The notes beneath the pieces are model-generated. The model saw only the letters and a list, made by a program, of their open reading frames with translations. It had not been told where the DNA came from and did no database searches. A stretch of 64,000 nucleotides of DNA from contig NZ_PEFF01000001.1 of NCBI RefSeq assembly GCF_002754375.1, positions 4,977,501 to 5,041,500 on the forward strand. Reading direction: 5' to 3'. A program made the position numbers and the translations under genes. This document shows positions 8,662-17,948 of this stretch, piece by piece (position 1 is the stretch's first letter; each line of letters begins with the position of its first letter). This DNA is from Variovorax sp. 54. Lineage in GTDB: Bacteria > Pseudomonadota > Gammaproteobacteria > Burkholderiales > Burkholderiaceae_C.

Positions 8662-9459
8662 GTGCTGACGGCGTCAGCGGTGCAGGCGGTGCTTTCCGGC
8701 GCCGTCCCGGTGCTCATCTTCATGGCCTGCGTGGGCCTGGCCACCTACGCGCAGAACCTCACGGGCTTTGCATTCAGCCTCATCCTGCTGGGCCTGGTGT
8801 CGGTGTTCGACATCGCCAGCGTGAACGACGCGGCCAATGCCGCGACCGTGCTGAGCCTCATCAACGCCTGGACCTATTTCCGCGCGCGTCCCGGCCCCGT
8901 GCCCTGGCAGCTCATGAAGCCCGCGCTCAACGGCAGCACCGTCGGCGTCATCGTCGGACTCATGCTGCTCGTGTGGCTCAGCGGCAGCGCCGTATCGTGG
9001 CTGCGGGGCCTGCTGGGCGTGTCGATCCTGATCTGCGCCGTGCTGCTGTTGCTGCAGGGCAAGCCGCTGCCGGCCGTGTCGGGCCGCACCAGCTTCGCCC
9101 TCATCGGCGGGCTCTCGGGCGTGCTGGGCGGGCTGTTCTCGGCCTCGGGCCCGCCCATCGTCTTCCACATGTACCGCCAGCCGCTGGACCGCGAACTGGT
9201 GCGCCGCGCGCTGCTGCTGATGTTCGCCTTCAACTCGCTCGTGCGGCTCGTCATCGTGGTGCCCACGGGCCACTTCTCGTGGCACTCGGCGCTGCTGGCC
9301 GGTTGCGCCATGCCCGTGGTCTACGCCGCCACGCGGCTGCACCATCGCCTGCCCAACAAGCTGCAACCGCGCACCTTGCAATGGCTGGTCGCCGGCCTGC
9401 TGTTTGCGGCCGGCGTGACGCTGCTGGCCACCGCCTGGACCGCCATCGCGCACGGCTGA
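8662..9459 (+). CDS. TauE/SafE-family membrane protein (putative sulfite/organosulfonate exporter)
   Basis: About 265 residues, almost wholly hydrophobic, with 7-8 predicted helices. Typical TauE/SafE features are the N-terminal NLTGFAFSLILLGLVSVFDI and the central GLSGVLGGLFSASGPPIVFH with its GxxSG...GPP pattern. I prefer the GTG at 8662, because the frame continues upstream to an ATG at 8560 through an Arg/Pro-rich stretch that looks unlike a real N-terminus. An ATG at 8722 would cut the first helix. Family members export sulfite, sulfoacetate or other small anions. No sulfur gene is adjacent here, and the organosulfur locus lies 30 kb away. Confidence 0.85.
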   Translation: MLTASAVQAVLSGAVPVLIFMACVGLATYAQNLTGFAFSLILLGLVSVFDIASVNDAANAATVLSLINAWTYFRARPGPVPWQLMKPALNGSTVGVIVGLMLLVWLSGSAVSWLRGLLGVSILICAVLLLLQGKPLPAVSGRTSFALIGGLSGVLGGLFSASGPPIVFHMYRQPLDRELVRRALLLMFAFNSLVRLVIVVPTGHFSWHSALLAGCAMPVVYAATRLHHRLPNKLQPRTLQWLVAGLLFAAGVTLLATAWTAIAHG

Positions 9460-9549
9460 GAACCGGCTGAAAACCCTCGGTTTCCGGCGTGGCCCGGGAA
9501 TTGCAACGTCAATCCAAGGGTTTCCCCGGACGTGGCATACCGACCCTCA

Positions 9550-9576
9550 CATACGCGTTATGGGCGTGCCCGTATG
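9550..9576. promoter_or_regulatory. Candidate operator: CATACG-N15-CGTATG dyad upstream of xdhA
   Basis: Two perfect 6-base half-sites in inverted orientation, 70 bases before the xdhA start in the 186-base gap 9460-9645. Related CGTAT/ATACG dyads occur before guaD (33696-33714) and before the adenine deaminase gene (24112-24119), which suggests a shared purine regulator. The spacing differs between the three sites. Confidence 0.4.
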
Positions 9577-9645
9577 CAAGACCCCACGCAAGCCGCTAAC
9601 GTCCATGACTGGCCCATGACGGGCCGCCCACGAGCCTGAAAAAGC

Positions 9646-11262
9646 ATGAGCACCGAGAGCCGCAGTAATCCGATTCAACCGATCCGCTTCTTCCATCGCG
9701 GAAAGATCGTCGACGTCAGCGGGGTCCATCCGACCCGCTCCGTTCTCGACTGGCTGCGCGAAGACGCGCGTTGCACCGGCACCAAGGAAGGCTGCAACGA
9801 AGGCGACTGCGGCGCCTGCACCGTCGTCATCGGCGAGCTGGCCACCGACGCCCACGCACCCGGCGCGGTCGACGGCCTGCAGCTGCAGACCGTCAACGCC
9901 TGCATCCAGTTCCTGCCCACGCTGCACGGCAAGGCGCTGTTCACGGTCGAAGACCTCAAGGGCCAGTGTGCATCGCAGTGCAAGCCCAAGACGGAACCCA
10001 CCGCCAAGCACGCTGTCCACCCGCTGCACCCCGTGCAGCAGGCCATGGTCGACTGCCACGGCTCGCAGTGCGGTTTCTGCACGCCGGGCTTCGTGATGTC
10101 GCTGTGGGCCACCTACGAACACCACCAGGCCGAGGGCACGCAGCCCACGCGCCAGCAGCTGGCCGACGACCTGTCGGGCAACCTCTGCCGCTGCACCGGC
10201 TACCGCCCCATCCTCGATGCCGGCCAGCGCATGTTCGACCTGCCGGCCGTGCGCCTGGACACCGCGCCCGTGGTGGCCGCGCTCACCGCGCTGAAGCACG
10301 ACGGCCTGGACTACGCGGCCCCGCTCGGCGCCCGCATCGACCACTTCCACGCGCCCAAGACCATCGCCCAGCTCGCCGCATTGCGCGTGCAGAAGCCGGG
10401 CGCCCAGTTGCTGGCCGGCTCGACCGACGTCGGCCTGTGGGTCAACAAGCAGTTCCGCGACCTCGGCGACATCATCTATGTCGGCGACGTGGCCGAGATG
10501 AAGACGGTCGAAGCGCGTGCCGACGAGCTGTACATCGGCGCCGGCGCTTCGCTCGAAGCTGCCTTCGGCGCGCTGGTCGAGCGCGTGCCCAGCCTCGCCG
10601 ACGTGTGGCTGCGTTTTGCCTCGCCGCCGATCCGCCATGCCGGCACCATGGGCGGCAACGTCGCCAACGGCTCGCCCATCGGCGATTCGCCGCCGGTGCT
10701 GATGTCGCTCGACGCGCAGATCGAACTGCGCCGCGGCGACGCCGTGCGCCGCATGCCGCTGCCCGAGTTCTACCTCGACTACATGAAGAACCAGCTGCAG
10801 CCCGGCGAGTTCGTGCAGGGGCTGGCCGTGCCGCTGGCCGCCATGCGCCGCCAGGTGCGCGCCTACAAGATCAGCAAGCGCTTCGACTGCGACATCTCGG
10901 CGCTGTGCGCAGGCTTCGCCATCGAACTGGAAGACGACGGCAGCGACACGGTGAAGGCCGTGCGCCTGGCCTTCGGCGGCATGGCCGCCACCGTCAAGCG
11001 CGCCGCCAACGCCGAAGCCGCGCTCGTCGGCAAGCCCTGGACGCAGGCCAGCGTGGCGACCGCCAAGCTGGCGCTGGCGCAAGACTTCAAGCCGCTCTCG
11101 GACATGCGGGCCTCGGCCGACTACCGTTTGCAGGTGGCGCAGAACCTGATCCAGCGCCTGTGGCTCGAAACCCGCACGCAGGACGCGCTGTCCCTCGAGG
11201 AAACCAGCGTCTGGAGCGTGATGCCTCATGTCGTTGCCAAGGTGGCGGCGGAAGGACTCTGA
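9646..11262 (+). CDS. xdhA: Xanthine dehydrogenase small subunit (Fe-S and FAD)
   Basis: A 538-residue subunit. Cysteines 43, 50, 55 and 58 form the plant-ferredoxin-type [2Fe-2S] site. A second [2Fe-2S] site follows in the CHGSQCGFCTPG region (near 138-148) and at LCRCTGYRP (near 182). The FAD domain occupies roughly residues 210-400 (GGNVANGSPIGDSPP) and is followed by the CO-dehydrogenase flavoprotein C-terminal domain. It passes electrons from the Mo subunit to NAD+ during hypoxanthine/xanthine oxidation to urate. xdhB follows after two bases, so translation is coupled. The cofactor-insertion gene xdhC is not in the window. Confidence 0.96.
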   Translation: MSTESRSNPIQPIRFFHRGKIVDVSGVHPTRSVLDWLREDARCTGTKEGCNEGDCGACTVVIGELATDAHAPGAVDGLQLQTVNACIQFLPTLHGKALFTVEDLKGQCASQCKPKTEPTAKHAVHPLHPVQQAMVDCHGSQCGFCTPGFVMSLWATYEHHQAEGTQPTRQQLADDLSGNLCRCTGYRPILDAGQRMFDLPAVRLDTAPVVAALTALKHDGLDYAAPLGARIDHFHAPKTIAQLAALRVQKPGAQLLAGSTDVGLWVNKQFRDLGDIIYVGDVAEMKTVEARADELYIGAGASLEAAFGALVERVPSLADVWLRFASPPIRHAGTMGGNVANGSPIGDSPPVLMSLDAQIELRRGDAVRRMPLPEFYLDYMKNQLQPGEFVQGLAVPLAAMRRQVRAYKISKRFDCDISALCAGFAIELEDDGSDTVKAVRLAFGGMAATVKRAANAEAALVGKPWTQASVATAKLALAQDFKPLSDMRASADYRLQVAQNLIQRLWLETRTQDALSLEETSVWSVMPHVVAKVAAEGL

Positions 11263-11264
11263 CC

Positions 11265-13724
11265 ATGAACAAACCCATCGACGCCCGCCTGCTGCAGCCC
11301 GCCGAGGCCTTTGCCGACTACCTGAAGAACACCGCCGCCCGCATCGACGTGGGCGCCGAAGCGCTGGCGCACGACCGCGGCATGCGCGTGGGCATCAGCC
11401 GCCCGCACGAGTCGGCGCACCTGCACGTGGCCGGCGAAGCCACCTACATCGACGACATTCCCGAACTCGCCGGCACGCTGCACTGCGCGCTGGGCCTGTC
11501 GCCGGTGGCCAACGGCCGCGTGACGGCGCTGTCGCTCGACGCGATTCGCGCCATGCCCGGCGTGGTCGCGGTGCTCACCGCCGACGACATCCCCGGCACC
11601 AACGACTGCGGTTCGATCGTCCATGACGACCCGATCCTGCTGCCCGTGAACGACGGCGGCCAGATCCGCTACCTCGGCCAGCCCGTGTTCGCCGTGATCG
11701 CCGAAACCCGCGAGGCCGCGCGCCGCGCCGCCGCCAAGGCCAAGGACGCGATCACCCTCGAGGCGCAGCCGCCCGTCATTACGCCGCAGGACGCGCATGC
11801 GCGCGGCCAGTATGTGGTGCCGCCGATGCACATCGTGCGCAGCGGCGGAGCCGCCAACGAAGGCGACGAGGCCGCCGTGCGCGCCGCCATCGCCAAGGCA
11901 CCGCACCGCCACCAGGCCACGCTCGATGTGGGCGGCCAGGAACAGTTCTACCTCGAAGGCCAGATCAGCTACGCCATTCCGAAAGAGGGCGGCACGCTGC
12001 ACATCCACTGCTCGACGCAGCACCCGAGCGAGATGCAGCACCTGGTGGCGCACGCGCTGCACCTGTCCTCGAACGAAGTGCATGTGGAATGCCGGCGCAT
12101 GGGCGGCGGCTTCGGCGGCAAGGAATCGCAGTCGGCGATCTTTGCCTGCGTGGCGGCCATCGCGGCGCGCCAGCTGCAGCGCCCCGTGAAGCTGCGCCTG
12201 GACCGCGACGACGACTTCATGATCACCGGCCGTCGCCACTGCTTCTGGTACGAGTACGACGTGGGCTACGACGACGAGGGCCGCATCCTCGGCGCCGAGA
12301 TCACCATGGTCTCGCGCGCCGGCCATTCGGCTGATCTGTCGGGCCCGGTGATGACGCGCGCGCTGTGCCACTTCGACAACGCCTATTGGCTGCCCAACGT
12401 GAGCATGCACGGCTTCTCGGGCAAGACCAACACGCAGAGCAACACGGCCTTCCGCGGCTTCGGCGGCCCGCAGGGCGCCATTGCCATCGAGAACATCATG
12501 GACTCGGTGGCGCGCGAATTGAAGCGCGACCCGCTCGACGTGCGGCGCGTCAACTTCTACGGCAAGGGCGAGAACAACGTCACGCCGTACCGCCAGACCG
12601 TGACCGACAACATCGTCCACGAACTCGTGGCCGAGCTGGAAGCAACCAGCGACTACCGCCTGCGCCGCGAAGAGATCGCCGCCTTCAACAAGAAGAGCGT
12701 CGTGCTCAAGCGCGGCCTGGCGCTGGCGCCGCTGAAGTTCGGCATCTCGTTCAACGTGAAGCACTTCAACCAGGCCGGCGCGCTCGTGCACGTGTACACC
12801 GACGGCTCGATCCTCGTGAACCACGGCGGCACCGAGATGGGCCAGGGCCTGAACACCAAGGTGGCGCAGGTGGTGGCACACGAACTGGGCGTGAGCTTCG
12901 AGCGCGTGCGCGTCACCGCGACCGACACGACCAAGGTGGCCAACACCTCGGCCACGGCCGCCTCGACCGGCGCCGACCTGAACGGCAAGGCCGCGCAGGA
13001 TGCCGCGCGCCAGATCCGCGAACGCCTGGCCGATTGCGCGGCCACGCGCCACGGCGGCAACGCTGCCGACGTGCGCTTTGCCAACGACCAGGTCGAAGTG
13101 AACGGCCGCACGCTGGCCTTCAGCACCGTCGTGGGCGAGGCCTACCTCGACCGCAAGCAGCTGTGGTCCGACGGCTTCTATGCCACGCCCGGCCTGAGCT
13201 GGGACAAGGACAAGATGCAGGGCCGCCCGTTCTACTACTACGCCTACGGCGCAGCGGTGAGCGAGGTGGTGGTCGACACCCTCACGGGCGAATGGAAGCT
13301 GCTGCGCGCCGACATCCTGCACGACGCGGGCAAGTCGCTGAACCCGGCCGTGGACATCGGCCAGGTCGAGGGCGCCTTCATCCAGGGCATGGGCTGGCTC
13401 ACCACCGAAGAGCTCGTGTGGCATCCGGCGAGCGGCAAGCTCACCACGCACGCGCCGAGCACCTACAAGATCCCGACGGCCAACGACTGCCCGCCGGTGT
13501 TCAACGTGCGCCTGTTCGAGGGCCAGAACGTCGAAGACTCCATTCACCGCAGCAAGGCCGTGGGCGAACCGCCGCTGTTGCTGCCGTTCTCGGTGTTCTT
13601 CGCGATCCGCGATGCCGTGTCGGCCGCGGGCGGGCACCGGGTCGATCCGCCGCTGAAGGCGCCGGCCACGAGCGAATCCATCCTCCGCGCCCTGACCGCG
13701 GTGCAGGCAGCCTCTGGCGAATGA
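11265..13724 (+). CDS. xdhB: Xanthine dehydrogenase large subunit (molybdopterin)
   Basis: An 819-residue molybdenum hydroxylase subunit. The aldehyde-oxidase/xanthine-dehydrogenase a/b hammerhead domain starts near residue 45. GGGFGGKESQ near 279 binds the Mo cofactor. KAVGEPPLLL near 764 contains the catalytic Glu that deprotonates the Mo-OH. These assign it to XdhB rather than aldehyde oxidase, together with the XdhA partner immediately upstream. It starts two bases after xdhA. It should form an (alpha-beta)2 cytosolic enzyme that converts hypoxanthine and xanthine to urate. A LysR regulator follows on the same strand. Confidence 0.96.
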   Translation: MNKPIDARLLQPAEAFADYLKNTAARIDVGAEALAHDRGMRVGISRPHESAHLHVAGEATYIDDIPELAGTLHCALGLSPVANGRVTALSLDAIRAMPGVVAVLTADDIPGTNDCGSIVHDDPILLPVNDGGQIRYLGQPVFAVIAETREAARRAAAKAKDAITLEAQPPVITPQDAHARGQYVVPPMHIVRSGGAANEGDEAAVRAAIAKAPHRHQATLDVGGQEQFYLEGQISYAIPKEGGTLHIHCSTQHPSEMQHLVAHALHLSSNEVHVECRRMGGGFGGKESQSAIFACVAAIAARQLQRPVKLRLDRDDDFMITGRRHCFWYEYDVGYDDEGRILGAEITMVSRAGHSADLSGPVMTRALCHFDNAYWLPNVSMHGFSGKTNTQSNTAFRGFGGPQGAIAIENIMDSVARELKRDPLDVRRVNFYGKGENNVTPYRQTVTDNIVHELVAELEATSDYRLRREEIAAFNKKSVVLKRGLALAPLKFGISFNVKHFNQAGALVHVYTDGSILVNHGGTEMGQGLNTKVAQVVAHELGVSFERVRVTATDTTKVANTSATAASTGADLNGKAAQDAARQIRERLADCAATRHGGNAADVRFANDQVEVNGRTLAFSTVVGEAYLDRKQLWSDGFYATPGLSWDKDKMQGRPFYYYAYGAAVSEVVVDTLTGEWKLLRADILHDAGKSLNPAVDIGQVEGAFIQGMGWLTTEELVWHPASGKLTTHAPSTYKIPTANDCPPVFNVRLFEGQNVEDSIHRSKAVGEPPLLLPFSVFFAIRDAVSAAGGHRVDPPLKAPATSESILRALTAVQAASGE

Positions 13725-13785
13725 GCACCGGCCGTGCTCGCACGGTCCGAGCGTCCTTCCGTTCTCCAAATGTTGCGCTGTATAA

Positions 13786-13816
13786 CTGTTCGCACAGACA
13801 AGAAAGGTGTGAACAG
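13786..13816 (+). promoter_or_regulatory. Dyad enclosing the ribosome-binding site of the LysR gene
   Basis: CTGTTCGCAC and GTGTGAACAG are inverted arms with 9 of 10 bases matching. They flank the AAGAAAGG Shine-Dalgarno sequence, and the ATG follows three bases after the right arm. A TATAAC hexamer at 13781-13786 overlaps the left arm and could be the -10. It could be an autoregulatory operator or an RNA hairpin that affects translation. Confidence 0.4.
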
Positions 13817-13818
13817 CC

Positions 13819-14814
13819 ATGAGAGACCAGGCGCTTTTCGACAAGATCGATCTTCATCTCATACGGGTGCTTCATACCGTGCTGACCGACCGCAGCGTCT
13901 CGCGCGCCGCCATCCGCCTGGGCATGTACCAGCCGGCCGTCTCGGCCGCGCTGAAGCGCCTGCGCGAGCTGTCGGGCGACCCGCTGCTGGTGCGCTCGGG
14001 CTCGGGCATGGTGCCCACCGACGCGGGGCTGCGCATGATCGAGCCCGCGGCCAGCATTCTTCGGGCGGCCGAGATGCTGTTCTCGGATGCGCGCGGTTTC
14101 GAGCCGCAGTCGGCGGCCACCACCTTCCGCATCGCGGCCAGCGACTACATGGACCCGCTGTTCCTGCCGCTGCTGGTGGCGCAGGTCAAGCGCGAGGCAC
14201 CGCTGTGCCAGATCGAGATCCATGCGCTCTCGCCCGATTCGGACTACCACGGGCACCTGGCGCTCGGGCAGGTCGACCTGGTGATCGGCAACTGGCTCAA
14301 GCCGCCGGAAGACCTGCACATGGCGCGCCTCTTCGGCGACGAGGTGGTGTCGCTGGTCAACCAGGACCATCCGGCCGTGCGCCGCGGGTGGGACCTGGAA
14401 ACCTGGCTGGCGGCCGAGCACATCGCGCCCACGCCCATGCACCCGGGCGGGCGCGGCATCATCGACCAGATGCTCGACGAGCTGGGGCGGCAGCGCAACA
14501 TCACGGCGCGCTGTGCGCACTTCAGCCTCATTCCGGACATGGTGGCCTCGAGCCTGCTGGTGCTGACCACCGGGCGCCAGTACTGCGAGCGTTTTGCCGC
14601 ACGGCTGCCCGTGAAGATCCTCGAGTGCCCGGCCGCGCTGCCGCGCCTCATGTACTACCAGCTCTGGCACGAACGCACGCATTCGTCGAGCTCCGCGCGC
14701 TGGCTGCGCGAATGCATCAAGGGCGTGGCGGCGTCGCTGCGGCCCGGCTTCGATGCCGCGCCTGCCACTGCCGCCCGAGCCCTGCCGGCTGAGCCGCTTT
14801 CCGATCCTCCCTGA
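13819..14814 (+). CDS. LysR-family regulator, probably of purine catabolism
   Basis: A 331-residue LysR protein. The helix-turn-helix lies in LHTVLTDRSVSRAAIRLGMY then QPAVSAALKRLR (residues 18-48), and the effector-binding domain contains FRIAASDYMDPLFLPLLVAQ. The Ala/Pro-rich C-terminal tail is not conserved in the family. It sits between xdhAB and an NCS2 purine permease, all on the same strand, so it is likely to regulate these genes in response to a purine intermediate such as hypoxanthine, xanthine or urate. The effector is inferred. The dyad over its ribosome-binding site suggests autoregulation. Confidence 0.88.
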   Translation: MRDQALFDKIDLHLIRVLHTVLTDRSVSRAAIRLGMYQPAVSAALKRLRELSGDPLLVRSGSGMVPTDAGLRMIEPAASILRAAEMLFSDARGFEPQSAATTFRIAASDYMDPLFLPLLVAQVKREAPLCQIEIHALSPDSDYHGHLALGQVDLVIGNWLKPPEDLHMARLFGDEVVSLVNQDHPAVRRGWDLETWLAAEHIAPTPMHPGGRGIIDQMLDELGRQRNITARCAHFSLIPDMVASSLLVLTTGRQYCERFAARLPVKILECPAALPRLMYYQLWHERTHSSSSARWLRECIKGVAASLRPGFDAAPATAARALPAEPLSDPP

Positions 14815-14891
14815 GCCCTCCGTCGCGCCGGCGTCGCGACCGAGGCAACGATGAACAAAACCGCCACATACAACAGCTGGAGACAAGCGAA

Positions 14892-16289
14892 ATGAACAGG
14901 TATGAAGAGGTGCCCAAGGCCACCACTCCCCGGGCCGCCGGGGCCACCGAGGCGGCGCCGTTGCGTGCAGCCACCGCACCGGCCAACGCCGGTCTGCTGG
15001 AACGCTTTTTCAAGCTGACCGAGCACAACACCACCGTGCGCACCGAAGTCATCGCAGGGCTGACCACCTTCCTGACGATGGCTTACATCATCTTCGTGAA
15101 CCCGTCGATCCTCGGGGACGCGGGCATGCCCAAGGGCGCCGTCTTCGTCGCCACCTGCCTGATCGCGGCCATCGGCACGCTGATCATGGGCCTGTACGCC
15201 AACTACCCGATCGCCATGGCGCCGGGCATGGGCCTGAACGCCTACTTCGCCTACGTGGTCGTGCTCGGCATGGGCTACACGTGGCAGGTTGCGCTGGGCG
15301 CGGTGTTCATCTCGGGCTGCCTCTTTTTGATCGTGACGGTCACCGGGTTGCGGGAGCTGTTCATCGCGGGCATACCGCAGTCCTTGCGAACGGCGATCAC
15401 TGTGGGCATCGGCATGTTCCTGGCGCTCATCGCGCTGAAGAGCGCGGGCATCGTCGCCGCCTCGCCGGCCACCTTCGTCACGCTGGGCGACCTGCACTCG
15501 GCGCCGGTGGTGCTGGCCACGCTGGGCTTTCTCGTCATCGTGGCGCTCGACCGATTGAAGGTGCGCGGGGCGATCCTGATCGGGATCATGCTGGTGACGG
15601 TGCTGTCGTTCTTCTTCGGCGGCAACAAGTTCCACGGCGTGTTCGACGCACCGCCGTCCATCGCGCCCACCTTCATGCAGCTGGACATCCTCGGCGCGCT
15701 CAAGGGCGGCATCCTGAACGTGGTGCTGGTGTTCTTCCTGGTCGAGATGTTCGACGCCACCGGCACGCTGATGGGCGTGGCCAAGCGCGCGGGCCTGCTG
15801 GTGCCCGGCAAGATGGAACGCATGAACAAGGCGCTGCTGGCCGACAGCGGCGCGATCTTCGCGGGCTCGCTGCTCGGCACCTCGAGCACCACGGCCTACG
15901 TGGAAAGCGCGGCCGGCGTGCAAGCCGGCGGCCGCACCGGCCTCACGGCCGTGGTCGTGGCGCTGCTGTTCCTGGCCTGCCTGATGATCTCGCCGCTGGC
16001 GGGCTCGGTGCCGGCCTACGCCACCGCACCGGCGCTGCTCTTCGTGGGCTGCCTGATGCTGCGCGACCTGGTCGAGCTCGACTGGGAAGACACGACCGAG
16101 GTGATCCCGGCGGCCGTCACGGCGCTGGCCATGCCTTTCACCTACTCGATCGCCAACGGCCTGGCCTTCGGCTTCATCACCTACGCCGTGCTCAAGCTGT
16201 GCACCGGCCGGGCACGGGAAGTGCATGCGATGGTGTGGGTGATCGCGGCGATCTTCCTGTTCAAGTTCGCCTACATCGGCGGGCACTGA
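14892..16289 (+). CDS. NCS2-family purine permease (AzgA-like guanine/hypoxanthine/adenine type)
   Basis: A 465-residue inner-membrane proton symporter. After a soluble N-terminus of about 40 residues rich in Ala, the helices begin with TEVIAGLTTFLTMAYIIFVN, followed by APGMGLNAYFAYVVVLGMGY, a hallmark of the AzgA-like purine branch of NCS2. FDATGTLMGVAKRAG near residue 285 is the conserved helix 8-9 region. Among NCS2 proteins this branch moves adenine, guanine and hypoxanthine rather than xanthine/urate or uracil. It is preceded by 77 bases after the LysR gene and fits the surrounding purine genes. The exact substrate is not set by sequence. Confidence 0.9.
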   Translation: MNRYEEVPKATTPRAAGATEAAPLRAATAPANAGLLERFFKLTEHNTTVRTEVIAGLTTFLTMAYIIFVNPSILGDAGMPKGAVFVATCLIAAIGTLIMGLYANYPIAMAPGMGLNAYFAYVVVLGMGYTWQVALGAVFISGCLFLIVTVTGLRELFIAGIPQSLRTAITVGIGMFLALIALKSAGIVAASPATFVTLGDLHSAPVVLATLGFLVIVALDRLKVRGAILIGIMLVTVLSFFFGGNKFHGVFDAPPSIAPTFMQLDILGALKGGILNVVLVFFLVEMFDATGTLMGVAKRAGLLVPGKMERMNKALLADSGAIFAGSLLGTSSTTAYVESAAGVQAGGRTGLTAVVVALLFLACLMISPLAGSVPAYATAPALLFVGCLMLRDLVELDWEDTTEVIPAAVTALAMPFTYSIANGLAFGFITYAVLKLCTGRAREVHAMVWVIAAIFLFKFAYIGGH

Positions 16290-16326
16290 AGCAGAGCGCC
16301 GTCGGGCGCCGATGGTCGCGGAAGCC

Positions 16327-16352
16327 GCTATTAAACTTATAGCTGCTTCCGC
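16327..16352. repeat. Comamonadaceae-type short palindrome (GCTAT-N7-ATAGC plus TGCTTCCGC)
   Basis: A perfect 5-base dyad followed by TGCTTCCGC, in the 102-base gap between the NCS2 gene and the ABC operon. A related dyad is at 36741-36761. I recall GCTATT...AATAGCTGCTTGCGC-like palindromes as a frequent intergenic sequence in this family. Its function is unknown, perhaps transcript ends. Confidence 0.5.
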
Positions 16353-16391
16353 TTTGTTGCTGTTGAACGAGACAAACCCACGAAACCCGGC

Positions 16392-17948
16392 ATGACAACC
16401 CCCAGACTCCAGCTGGCGCACATCACCAAGCGGTACCCCGCGGTGGTGGCCAACAGCGACATCTCCCTGGCCGTGCAGCCCGGCGAAATCCATGCCGTGC
16501 TCGGAGAGAACGGCGCGGGCAAATCGACCCTGATGAAGATCATCTACGGCTCGGTCAAGCCCGACGAAGGCACCGTCACCTTCGACGGCCAGGCGGTCAA
16601 CCTGCGCAACCCGCAGCAGGCGCGCGCGCTGGGCATCAGCATGGTGTTCCAGCACTTCAGCCTGTTCGACACGCTCACCGTGGCCGAGAACGTCTGGCTG
16701 GGCCTGGACAAGTCGCTCGCGCTGGCCGAAGTGGCCCGCAGCATCACGGCCAAGGCCGGCGAGTACGGCCTGGACATCGACCCCGCGCGCCCCGTGCACA
16801 CGCTGTCGGTGGGCGAGATGCAGCGGGTGGAGATCATCCGCGCGCTGCTCACCAACCCCAAGCTACTGATCCTGGACGAACCGACCTCGGTGCTCACGCC
16901 GCAGGCCGTCATCCGCCTGTTCGGCGTGCTGAACAAGCTGGCCTCGGAAGGCTGCAGCATCTTGTACATCAGCCACAAGCTGCACGAGATCCAGGAGCTG
17001 TGCACGGCCTGCACCGTGCTGCGCGGCGGCAAGGTCACAGGTGTGTGCAACCCGCGCAACGAGAGCACCGAATCGCTCTCGCGCCTCATGATCGGCAGCG
17101 AGCCGCCGCCGCTGCAGCACCGCCCGTTGCATGCCGGCGCGGTGGCGCTGCGCGTGCAGGGCCTGAAGCTGGCGCGTGAAGACCAGTTCGGCGTCGACCT
17201 GGACGGCATCTCGTTCGACGTGCGCGCGGGCGAGGTCGTCGGCATTGCCGGTGTTTCGGGCAACGGCCAGAAGGAACTGCTGTACACGCTCTCGGGCGAG
17301 GACGTGCGCGCCGAGCCCGCCATGGTGCGGGTGTTCGACAAGCCGGCCGGCCGGCTGCGCCCGCGTGCGCGGCGTGCGCTGGGCCTGCATTTCGTGCCCG
17401 AGGAACGGCTGGGGCGCGGCGCCGTGCCCACGCTGGGCCTGGCGCACAACCTGCTGCTCACGCGCAGCAATGCGGTGGGCAAGGGCGGCTGGATTCGCAC
17501 CGCCGAGCTCGAAAAGCAGGCGCGTTCCATCATCGAACGCTTCAAGGTGAAGGCCGGCGGCCCGGGCGCGGCGGCGCGCTCGCTGTCGGGCGGCAACCTG
17601 CAGAAATTCATCGTCGGTCGCGAGATCGACGCCAACCCCAAGCTCTTCATCGTCTCGCAGCCGACCTGGGGCGTGGACGTGGGCGCGGCGGCGCTCATCC
17701 ATGCCGAGATCCTCGCGCTGCGCGATGCCGGCTGCGCCGTGCTCGTGATCAGCGAGGAGCTGGACGAGCTGTTCAACATCTGCGACCGGCTGCACGTGAT
17801 TGCCAAGGGGCGGCTGTCGCCCTCGATCGACCGCGCGGCGGCCACGCTGCCGCAGATCGGCGAGTGGATGAGCGGCCTGTGGCCGCAGGACCAACCGCAG
17901 CACCACAACAACAAGAAGAAAGAGGAGGGCGTCCATGCTCAAGCTTGA
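16392..17948 (+). CDS. BMP-type nucleoside/purine ABC importer, double ATPase
   Basis: A 518-residue protein with two fused ABC domains, as in RbsA/YufO-type importers. The first domain has Walker A GENGAGKST (residues 38-46), signature LSVGEMQRVEI (about 138) and LLILDEPTSVL. In the second, Walker A is degenerate (GVSGNGQKE, near 290), while signature LSGGNLQKFIVGRE (near 398) is intact, the usual asymmetry for this family. It is the first gene of a four-gene operon (ATPase, two permeases, lipoprotein receptor). The first permease starts 14 bases before its stop. The ligands are probably nucleosides or purine bases, consistent with the neighbouring xdhAB. Confidence 0.92.
   Translation: MTTPRLQLAHITKRYPAVVANSDISLAVQPGEIHAVLGENGAGKSTLMKIIYGSVKPDEGTVTFDGQAVNLRNPQQARALGISMVFQHFSLFDTLTVAENVWLGLDKSLALAEVARSITAKAGEYGLDIDPARPVHTLSVGEMQRVEIIRALLTNPKLLILDEPTSVLTPQAVIRLFGVLNKLASEGCSILYISHKLHEIQELCTACTVLRGGKVTGVCNPRNESTESLSRLMIGSEPPPLQHRPLHAGAVALRVQGLKLAREDQFGVDLDGISFDVRAGEVVGIAGVSGNGQKELLYTLSGEDVRAEPAMVRVFDKPAGRLRPRARRALGLHFVPEERLGRGAVPTLGLAHNLLLTRSNAVGKGGWIRTAELEKQARSIIERFKVKAGGPGAAARSLSGGNLQKFIVGREIDANPKLFIVSQPTWGVDVGAAALIHAEILALRDAGCAVLVISEELDELFNICDRLHVIAKGRLSPSIDRAAATLPQIGEWMSGLWPQDQPQHHNNKKKEEGVHAQA

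Noticed and set aside
9771..11264. Open frame in another + strand register leading into xdhB, implying a longer XdhB of 1317 residues
   Set aside because: The upstream part is an Arg-rich shift of the xdhA sequence. The XdhB N-terminus at 11265, two bases after the xdhA stop, matches the family.
13725..14891. Search for xdhC next to xdhAB
   Set aside because: No XdhC-like frame between xdhB and the NCS2 gene or elsewhere in the window. It is probably encoded outside.
16290..16391. Leader of the BMP importer operon considered as a purine riboswitch
   Set aside because: I could not find the three-helix purine aptamer core. The only structure is the short GCTAT palindrome.
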